The notes beneath the pieces were generated by a model. The model saw only the letters and a list, made by a program, of their open reading frames with translations, did no database searches and was not told where the DNA came from. DNA of 64,000 bases from Trichobilharzia regenti (Eukaryota > Platyhelminthes > Trematoda > Strigeidida > Schistosomatidae), in NCBI GenBank assembly GCA_944472135.2, contig OX235270.1:117629842-117693841 (forward strand). The letters run 5' to 3'. Positions 44,101 through 64,000 of the stretch are shown here, piece after piece. Position 1 is the first letter of the stretch; every line of letters starts with the position of its first letter. Made by a program: the position numbers and the translations under genes.

Positions 44101-45619
44101 TGATATCAAAACAAAGTTTAATAACTTGATCATCGTTCGTCAGTACGGGGTCATTTTCCGTTGTCATATATGTATATATATACATATGCTGAGATTTTGT
44201 AAATTCCGATATAATAATACTTTGATAGAGCTATTAGCATTAAATAGCGAAACGTCAGTAAAAACAATAACGTTTTGTTTTTTATTCATTGGGAAATACA
44301 AAACCTCTATTATGATGAATATCACACCCCATGCCCAAATTTGTTCAAACTGTTGAAAATGAACTTGGTTTGGACATATGTAGACCTGTCAGACATTCAA
44401 AGCAATCGGGATACCCAGAATACTTGTTTACTTCGTCTTATTGTTGCTATTACTATCAAGTGATTGCAACTTCAAAAGTGCACACAAAGTGCGCTTAACA
44501 TTGCCTTTCACTGGTGATGAGCTTTGTGTTCGGCTACGCCACAGTCGTTACCTGACTTGCCTGAACCCATCAAAGTGGATTTAAGTCTGCCCAAACTTCT
44601 TTACGCGACACTACTTTTATTCACCATATTTTCACTTTGGAACACTAAGTACAAATTAACTGATTGTCGGATTACTTTATTGGTGGCTTTCTTGTCTCCA
44701 CACCCTCTGCTTTATAGATGTGCTAAGACCTGAGAAATATCCTTCAAATTAAAGTAACTAAAAAATATGTAACATAGTAACAATTATAACATTGCGATTT
44801 ATGTGTTGTTCCTATCTAAAGATAAGCTGTACGATTAAATCATCCTTTTAATCCCGTAAATTTCTTTGTTTTCACTTTATTTAAACTAACAAAGTATTCA
44901 TAAAAAAAGAGGTGATCAAATCAAAAACGTGAAACTAATGCATGTAGCCGAGAGGAGGTATTTGAATGCAGACTGTTGAAAATTATCAAACTTACGGACA
45001 TCGTCACCATACGAATTCTCATTGTACCCATGTTTCTACATACAAAAGCAACATGGGCTGGTGCATCTGTATCGTTAATTTAATATAACAAATTTCTGAC
45101 AGAATACTTTATCAAGTTGATGCTGGCTAAAATTTTGATTCAGCAGAGATCAGAATAGTTCATTTTATACACATGTGAACAATAGGTAAATTATGTGCAT
45201 AACGGTAAAACACGTAGCTAGCGGCTATAAACCTGCAGACATTATTCACATGATTAGGTACATTGCATCCAGGTAACTAATTCGTTCACATGTTTCACGT
45301 CCGTATATCGTGTAACAATCAAAGTGGAAGGTTTCCTAAGAGCGGCTACCTGGAATGAGTTATTTAGCCTGCTATGATATGCATTTCCAACGTCAAAAAT
45401 AACTACTAACCTATCATAAAGATACTAAAAAAACTTCAGGTATGACAGAAATAATGCTGACTGAAAGATTGTGTTTTCATTCCTAGCTTGAAAGAAGCAT
45501 ATCTATTTACAGCGAATACATTAAACTTTATTCGCATGTTAGCTTCACTATTTAGCGAAAACTAGGGACTTACCAAGAGCGCTGATGAAAACCAACAGGA
45601 CACCTAGGGAGTACATCAT
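41121..45619 (-). CDS. SSR1: TRAP-alpha (signal sequence receptor subunit alpha), 5 exons, 262 aa
   Basis: Minus-strand coding exons: 45574-45619, 42139-42493, 41973-42087, 41707-41935 and 41121-41164. All have GT-AG junctions and keep frame to a TGA. TRAP-alpha is an ER membrane subunit of the translocon-associated complex that assists protein translocation. The predicted protein begins with a signal peptide (MMYSLGVLLVFISAL) and an acidic luminal stretch. It then has the conserved ALHYPMYYDYHIQNFT block, RPAVELAGRSFDLSVVVYYH, glycosylation sites NFT and NQT, one transmembrane helix near LIFLVVLVIALSIAVLIGAW, and a basic cytosolic tail ending RRRQGRR. Length is close to vertebrate TRAP-alpha. 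Intron 1 is 3.1 kb and holds a palindromic element. The gene converges on the ARL6IP1-like gene and diverges from RAB2. Confidence 0.93.
42950..43110 (-). mobile_element. Short RTE 3'-end relic in SSR1 intron 1
   Basis: Phrases such as CAAACCAACGGTCAGAGA and TTTCATAGA, then CCACCGCTAACTC, resemble the RTE C-terminal region on the minus strand at 52,020-52,090 and 48,600-48,670. Strongly decayed. The rest of the intron, apart from the palindrome at 43911, holds no recognised feature. Confidence 0.5.
43911..44318. mobile_element. 408-bp palindromic MITE-like element in SSR1 intron 1
   Basis: The two halves are imperfect reverse complements. The left begins TCATTATAACAAAGG and the right ends CCTCTATTATGATGA. 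Matching inner anchors are GACGTTTCGCTATTTAATAC with its complement TTAAATAGCGAAACGTC, and GAATTTACAAAATCTCA with its complement. The centre is an AT-rich loop near 44,075-44,155. No coding capacity. It would form a long hairpin in the SSR1 pre-mRNA. Confidence 0.78.
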
Positions 45620-45799
45620 GTTATAACGTCACTAGTTTGTGACGCGCAAAAACTCATTGATAAATTAAAACAAAACAAAAAAATCTATACCTACATAAAA
45701 GTGATATAATTTAAGTAATTTTTATCTGTATTTTCTTATGAGATCGCATTAGTTCAGCTGATATTTTTGGCGCTCAACACAAAAGTGCATTAATTGAGG
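45620..45799. promoter_or_regulatory. Divergent promoter interval between SSR1 and RAB2
   Basis: Only 180 bp separate the SSR1 start codon (minus) from the RAB2 start codon (plus), so both 5' untranslated regions and core promoters must fit here. The SSR1-proximal side has GTGACGCGC and TAACGTCAC, which resemble CRE-type sites. The middle is AT-rich. No confident TATA box is called. Confidence 0.6.
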
Positions 45800-57501
<11,702 letters not shown>

Positions 57502-57616
57502 CTACTCCATCTCACTGTCATACATCTTTAACTATTTTTGTGTATTTCAATTGTTTTGAGAAAGTAAACAAAAACAGGAATTGTTGTGGTCTGGAGAAAA
57601 AAAAATTAATGAAAAC

Positions 57617-57622
57617 AATAAA
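57617..57622 (+). terminator. Polyadenylation signal of RAB2
   Basis: AATAAA 116 bp after the RAB2 stop codon, in GAAAACAATAAAATTTTC. It is the first such signal downstream, so a short 3' untranslated region is predicted. From here to about 59,280 I see only AT-rich sequence with homopolymer runs and no gene. Confidence 0.7.
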
Positions 57623-59279
57623 ATTTTCTGTTCTCGTTTTTCCCCTCCATAAGTTTCGGGTATTCCCAATGATATATATATCCATGTGATAAGTGCAACC
57701 TGATAAGTACTAATTTGTCCTGCTTCTACTCTCTCTTCTTTTTCTTTAGTGTTCCGATCTGTTGTGTGTAATCTTCTTCTTATATACAGACAAACACCAA
57801 TCCTTCTTATATCATTTGACAGTTTGTCTCCACCTGTGTTGTAACACTTCTGTTGCAGACTTCTACCTATTCAACTGTACATGAATACTAATCTGTTCAG
57901 TATTCATTGTGTGAGAATCAATTATAACATATGTATTAATGTTTTGTTCGGATTGAAAATCTTTTCTCCCACTTTCTTTTTACTTCACTTCCACTCTTTC
58001 TGTCCACTTGAAAATATTTAATTAGTGGGATGAAATGCTATAATAATAACTATTTGCTACTTCCGATTACATCACAGACAAATTTCACTCTTTTTTTCAT
58101 TGTATTCTCCGTATATACGATCTCTTTTTAAAATATTGAACATTTATGCACCGGAAATCAAAGTCTTTTTTTTAAAAAAAAAGAAATTTACCATTTTACC
58201 GATCAACTATTATCCCTAAAAAAGTATCAATGTGATGATAATTAGGTTTCGTAAGTTCGTATTCGCCAAAAAAAAATGAAACAAGAGCTTACTGTTCTTT
58301 CCCACTACTACTGGTGTATTTGTCCGTTTTCTCGTGTTGTTATATGTCTTTGTTCATTCTGCATAACATTTCTGTTCTCTTTTTTTTTCTCCCACTTTCT
58401 TTTTCTCATTATTAAACAGTATTGTTTAATATAACCAATTAAACAACTGATTTCTACACATGATATCCTTCATCTGTGTGGGGGAGATTGTGCTTTTGTC
58501 TTTCTTTACTGTTGTGTACATCTGACCATCATTTCTCACTTTCAAATTCATGTTATTTGGTTAGTTGTCTTTCGTTTTGACTAATTTTGGGATAATGGGC
58601 GGGTCTGCGGTTCATTGTTTCATGTGTAGATATCTTCCAATCAGTGGTATCCTGCTTAATCTACTCAGATTTGAGCAACAGTCAGTTTTACTTCTGTACA
58701 AATTCACATGAAGTTATTGAGTTGTTTTATTTGTGATTGGTATGAAAGGCACTATCGGTTATAGTCTAGGAGTTTCTTATGTAGCAGAAATGAATGATTA
58801 GGTGCATTAGGCTTTCGAAACAACTGGATTTCCTTTCTGTTATGATCTGTACACCACAGTCTGGCTTACAACTCAGTGCATAAAAATAACCTTTACTGCA
58901 CGACTAAAATCCGTTAGAAACACAATCGTCAAGGGATATTTAGAAACCGTCTTTTCAGTTAACTGGTATTAAGGATGGGAATGATCCTTATTACAGAGAT
59001 CAACTGGTCACACACATTACTACGGTTTTATTAAAAGTTTTGCAATTTTTAGACAATTTGTATTGAAAATTAAATATGCTGCACGCTTGTTTAAAAAAGT
59101 TTCTCTATTAGTATAGTCAAGCATAATCATCTTTATTAATTATTCTTGTGGAGGAAGCATTCGACTTCACGAAGAAAGTATATCACACTAATCAAAGTAC
59201 TCTGCTCTGTAAGAGCTTACCGTGAGTTGTCAAGTGAAGTGAAGGCAGCCACTGGTGTTTGGTCAGTATCTTAATGATG

Positions 59280-59705
59280 TAATCATGGAGGCAACATTCG
59301 CTGAATTCGACCATGAAGTATGAAGATAATATTCTTCTAAGTGAAGATTCTGGCTAAATCCAGTCTTCTGAACACCTTGAGCCAAAACCTTGGCATATAT
59401 GCCATGCGATCCTCCCCTGTTAGATGTAAGATGATGCTGCAGGACTAGTCTGCCAGGCGCCCAGTTTAAAGGTATGTATTGAAGTGATAGAGTGTGGTGA
59501 CCATTTCATCAATTTGGGAAGTTGCATCAGCCCTAGTGAACTACTTGCTGACGGGTTCTCAGCACGGATACACAAGGCTGGTGTGCTACTTGGCAACTTA
59601 CGCCATCATTGTCTCAGATGCGATATCCAACCATCCAGTAAAGGGCATGTGTGTTCTGCAGAGTCTTGCTGCGTCTACATAGGGAGGTTTAGACTACCTG
59701 GTTAA
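59280..59705 (+). mobile_element. RTE RT C-terminal relic
   Basis: The translation shows VIECGDHFINLGSCIS, then DGFSARIHKAGVLLGNLRHH, equivalent to the FTYLGSCIS region of the RTE ORF at 48474. The part before it is broken. It ends abruptly where unrelated sequence begins. Confidence 0.75.
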
Positions 59706-59989
59706 CATGGTAAGCCTTCATGAGCATCATTCTGCTTCACCCACATCACCTTCATCTTACTTCCCTACTACAGTCAGTCAGTTAATATTACTGTACAATA
59801 CTCTGTGATTTATCAAAATAAAATCTTATCCATAATGGGGTTATACTCTACCACAGTGCCCAAGTTTTATGCTTATATCAATAATACAGTTAGTACTATT
59901 CTTCAAGCTAGTGAGTGATATTCACTCTTTGACCAAAAACAACGATGAGAGCCATAGAAACAGCCTCTTAAAGCCACGTCACTAACTTC

Positions 59990-62480
59990 ATATAGGAGTA
60001 TTTAACATCAGGACCCTAAAGGGAATCGAACAACAGGCCTCACCCGCAAGAACTCTGGCATCTCCAGCCATGGAGGTATGTTGTGTTTCTGAGACACGCA
60101 TACAAGACCCGAGTGTGGTGATTCACCTAACCTCATTCGGCCAACAAGGTGAATCTGTAAAATTCATTTGAAGGGTGTCAGGAGACCCCTCAGCTAGTTC
60201 GCAGGTGTAAGGATAGCCTTGAGTGTTAGGGCAGAAAACTCACTTCTTGACTGGATCCCAGTACATAGTCGTATGTGTGCGGTCCGTCTGAAAAGCTCCG
60301 TTAGAAGAAGGAAGGACGGCGTTACCCGTTGTCTTTTCATAGTCTCCGCTTACGCCCCAACAGACTGCAGTACGGATGAACCTAAGGATGATTTCTACCA
60401 GAATCTATCTAGTTTGCTGCAAAAAGCAAAACCATCAGATATAGTTGTTTTAACAGGCAACTTCATTACCCGAGTAGGAAAGTTGTGCCAGACTGAAAAG
60501 TATGTAGGTGACTTATATGAAGTTCCCTGCTGACGAACCGACAACGGTGGTTGTCGTTTACACTTCTGTTCAGATAATCATCTGTTCCTAGTCATCACTA
60601 ACTTTAGGCACAAAGAGAGACACTGCGTAACTTGGCGAACCCCATCACCAACTCAACGCTGGACTCAGAAAGAACAAATAGTGAGTGTATCGTTGGCGAG
60701 GGTCCGTAGAAGACTGGCTCTCCTTCTGGAACACGTGTGTACACTCTGATTACGCCCTGGTTCGCTCACGTTTATGCTCACAAAAACTGTTGGCAGCGAA
60801 CCAATTAAGTCCCCAACTGGATCAAGACACCGAGTCTCTATTTAAGGAAGAAATAGCGAAACGTGTATCTGAGGCAGACAGCAGGACTCCTCCTGAGGAA
60901 GCTTGGCACAACATACAGTTGGCTATAGACACAGCTGTAAAGGTTGTTAGTAACCTAAAACTTAACCTAGTAAAAGCCGGTGTATTTCTATCACCTCATC
61001 CGAATTGAGTAACTCAAGAAGAATGATTCCGGTGGGCTCTGATTATGATGAGGAGCGAAAGTTCTCAAACACAAACTAACAACAAGCCTTCGTAACGACT
61101 GTGAACAGTGGTGGGCCACAAAAGCGAAAGAGATGGAAAAGGCTTCGGCGATCGGTAACACCAGACAAATATTTAGAATTATCAGGGAAACAGGTGGTAA
61201 AAGGTAAACGATAAGTGAAGCAATCTCTGAGATGAATGACACCATAATTAGCTCTCAGGATAGACGATTGGAACTCTGGGAAGAACACTTTGAGGAGCAG
61301 TTTAATTGACCTACAGCCACACTCAACTTGCCGAACATCCAACACCTCCCTGAATGGGATATAGACACAGGTCCTCCGTCCCTAATTAAGGTTAATAAGG
61401 CTGTCGCTAGTCTGGGACAAGGCAAAGCAGCAGGACCTGATGGAATGACTCCAGAGGCGTTTAAGTACGGTGGAGACAGTTTATTGTCTGCATTAACCAA
61501 TGTACTAGGTAGCATCTTGGAATCAGAGGAAGTCCATTCGGGTTGGTGTAAGTCACTGATTATCCGATATACAAGACAAGTCTTCCTGTGATAATAACAG
61601 AGGGATTAGTTTGACTAATGTGGTATTTAAAGTTCTAGGCTCAATAATCATGCGTAGACTAAGCGGTTCACGGGAGGCATAAACACGGAGAAACAGGCAG
61701 GCTTTAGACCAGGAAGATGGTGTACTGGTCATATCTTCACCCTTCGACAGATTCGAGAACATAGGCATACCTACTGGCGTCTAACAATCGTTATATTTTT
61801 TGAACTAAAGGCGGCATTCGACACTGTCGACCGAGAGGTACTATGGCGGTGCTCGGCTGTGAAGGGATTGCCGGGAAGATACATGGCACTGATCAAGGCA
61901 CTCTACTAGAACACATGCAGTCAGTCAGGGGAGGGCTTACGGCGAGTTGTCATCTGAAGTGGTGACAGCCAGCGTTGTCCGACAGGGATGTCCACTATCC
62001 CCATTTCTATTCAATTTCATCATAGATGTACTAATGGACTTAACCTTAACTCATTTCAGAGACACAGAGATTGACTTGTTACCATCAGGGAATAATCTCG
62101 TTGACTTAGAATATGCAGATGATATAGTCCTCTCCGCTAGGTGAAGACGCTGACAAAATGCAGAATCTTTTGAACACCTTGAGCTGCAAATGGTTGGCAT
62201 GCGATTCGCTCCTGCAAAATATAAGATGATGCTACAGAACTGAACAACAGTGACTAATTACTAGCTTAAAGACAGCTAGTGAAGTTGTGGCTGAATGTGT
62301 TGACCCGTTCACCTATTAGGGGAGTTGCATCAGCCCCAACGGGTGGCCCTCTGAAGAAATCTCAACATGGATATAGAAAGTTAGTTAAGCAGATGCCAGT
62401 TTATGCCGCCCTCGGCTTATAAGAAGTGATATACGGCTGGCTGGCGAACAAAGACCGTATGGACTCCTAACAAGTTCCGC
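59990..62480 (+). mobile_element. Nearly full-length RTE-type element, heavily decayed
   Basis: Endonuclease blocks appear first (VFNIRTLKG near 60,000; VSAYAPTDCSTDEPK near 60,350; VVLTGNFITRVG near 60,450). RT blocks follow: MPNIQHLPEWDIDTGPPS at about 61,328, GKAAGPDGMTPEAFKYGG, LKAAFDTVDREVLWRC near 61,810, VRQGCPLSPFLFNFIID near 61,980 and YADDIVLS at about 62,113. At least four frameshifts or stops separate them. Domain order and spacing fit the RTE clade, and this is the only copy here with both domains. Confidence 0.85.
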
Positions 62481-62599
62481 TTATCATCCCTTATGATAGT
62501 GAGGGAGACATGGCCAATGAAAGTCGATATATTCATGCAAGTAATGCAGAAGGTGTGGAAGGAATGAAGGGAAGGTAGATGATACCTGATGATGGGAGA

Positions 62600-63230
62600 A
62601 AGTCTACTTTGTCAAGTCGGGAAAGAAGGTTTACTCAAGTAAGCGTTTACGAGAACTGGTAGGAAATCGTGCTTCTGTCAATCACGAGAAAAATATCAAA
62701 CCATAGTATCCTAGAAAGACTAAAAGATTCCATGGAGAGGAGACTTCACCCGCAACTGACTGGATTCAGGAGAGACAAGTAATGCATGCATCAAATTGAA
62801 ACACTACGCATCATCGTCAACACACAGTCTACAGTTTCAGTCGACTTTCTACCTCAACTTAATCGACTCTGCAAAGTCTTTCAACAGCGGTGACCGTGAA
62901 GTTATCTGAAAACTGCTTCAACACTATACAGTTACACAAACCTTTATCAATCTCACTCAACAACTATATGACGACAACAGATGTGGAGTGGTTCACAATG
63001 CAAAGCTCATCTAAGCCTTTGAAGTGAAGACATGAGTAAAGCAAATCTGCCTGCTGTCCCTGATGATGTTCGTTAATGTGGTGGATTGGATCATGCAACA
63101 GACTGTGGGGAGTGAGGAAACAGGTATGAGTTGGACCGACAAAATTTCCTAGAATATTTGCATTTTGTGGATGATTCTTCTCTCATATGACACTGCCCAA
63201 ACGAGAGCAGACAAGACAAGAGAGAACTGA
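62600..63230 (+). mobile_element. Second, different non-LTR RT relic
   Basis: Conceptual translation in shifting frames gives ERLKDSMERRLHPQLTGFRR, IETLRIIVNTQ, and later LEYLHFVDDSSLI near 63,150, which is the position of the catalytic box (VDD for ADD). The block sequences differ from the RTE copies above, so this is another lineage. Bases 63,230-63,570 have short open frames I cannot assign. Confidence 0.6.
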
Positions 63231-63574
63231 TCATGAGTCGACAGTCGATTGATGAAACGAACTACAACGGAGAGCGGTTTGTGAACTTCTACGCATTTAG
63301 TCATTTGGTGTTGATTGTGGAGACAGGCAACGTGTACAAGCAAAATGCATATTCACAAGGAGACATTCGTTTCACCAGATAAACACACCAAAATCGGATG
63401 GATTTTATCTGAATCTGAAGGAAGTGAATACGCAGCCTACTGGAAACAAGATCAGGAAGAGGTGTAGATGTAGGCTCAGATCACTGACTGTCTAGTGCAA
63501 GGAAACGTCAAGATCAAGTCGAAATCCTTCAAAAAAGATGGACACAGGCCAGGACTTAAGTTCAACACCCGGAA

Positions 63575-64000
63575 AGTGAAGATAAGATAAGCTTTAATCC
63601 AAATCAGTACTTGTGATACAGAATGGAATTCTCTGCATTTTTACTACAGTATTGCATCCAATTGGTACATTAACAATAAATAAAGTTCTACATAGATTAA
63701 AGTAATCTCAGTCATTTTAGACAACAACATATTAGCATGTCGGTAGCAAAGCCAAAATTTAAACAGAGTGTTTGAAGTTGTTAGAAAAGTAGATACTACT
63801 AGCATATTCACAGGCGTAAGCGATAGCAAAATGGTCGAGATATACAGAGTGTGAAAGAACGAAGAAGAATGTTTTAAGTAGAGTTTGTAAGGAAGAGAGA
63901 AACAAAACGGCACATAACAAAAATAAATACAGAAAGAGAAAAAAAAGGTAGAGAGAAAACGTTGTACCTGTAAATGATGTGAGTTGGAAAGACGAGATCC
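63575..64000 (-). mobile_element. CR1-like non-LTR 3' end, continuing past the window
   Basis: Reverse complement of the insert that splits gag copy A at 2721-3314 (anchors CTTTAATCCAAATCAGTAC and GCATGTCGGTAGCAAAGCC). Its 3' end is near 63,575 and the rest runs off the right edge of the window. Confidence 0.85.

Overview
The window looks like AT-rich nuclear DNA of a flatworm, most likely a blood fluke (Schistosoma or a close relative). Three intron-bearing eukaryotic genes (ARL6IP1-like, TRAP-alpha/SSR1 and RAB2) sit in a sea of retroelements of the kinds known from schistosomes: RTE-type and CR1-like non-LTR elements, a Penelope-like element and Ty3/gypsy relics. The species is inferred from this repeat mix; no species-specific marker was tested.

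Region 1 (1 to about 28,020) is almost entirely one LTR-element family. Its LTR is 360 bp, starts TGTCAAT, ends ATTGACA and carries an AATAAA signal. The only substantial open reading frame between LTRs encodes a Gag-like protein of 594 or 651 aa with a DUF1759-like core. I find no protease, reverse transcriptase, RNase H or integrase in any copy. There are seven gag copies: A (minus), B, C and D (plus), then E, F and G (minus). C, E and F are intact; A is split by a CR1-like insertion, D by a Penelope-like element, and B and G carry frameshifts. Copies share LTRs in tandem arrays. The plus array (4,106-14,714) and the minus array (16,912-28,016) form a huge imperfect inverted repeat around a 1.56-kb spacer. 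Its innermost arm segments are a 318-bp block followed by a full LTR on each side.

Inside copy D sits a complete-looking Penelope-like element (10,515-13,620). It has direct pLTRs, an intact 809-aa RT plus GIY-YIG endonuclease ORF, a hammerhead ribozyme in each pLTR and a 6-bp target duplication. It also carries a 67-bp piece of the Gag element's LTR at its 5' end.

Region 2 (about 28,000-38,700) is a graveyard: a Ty3/gypsy RT relic, a pair of roughly 0.9-1.05-kb inverted repeats, an older Gag-element 3' end, four CR1-like fragments, a MITE-like palindrome, a TA microsatellite, an RTE 5' UTR fragment and a degenerate telomere-like tract.

Region 3 (38,765-57,622) is genic. An ARL6IP1-like ER-shaping protein (+) converges on TRAP-alpha/SSR1 (-), with polyadenylation signals for both strands one base apart. 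SSR1 diverges from RAB2 (+) across a 180-bp interval that must hold both promoters. All three proteins act in the ER or early secretory pathway, although co-regulation is only a guess. RAB2 (212 aa, five exons) has a 9.9-kb first intron holding several RTE copies, one with a 603-aa RT ORF. SSR1 intron 1 holds a 408-bp palindromic element.

Region 4 (57,700-64,000) is mostly decayed non-LTR elements: an almost full-length RTE, an RTE C-terminal piece, a second distinct RT relic, and at the right edge the same CR1-like 3' end that interrupts gag copy A.
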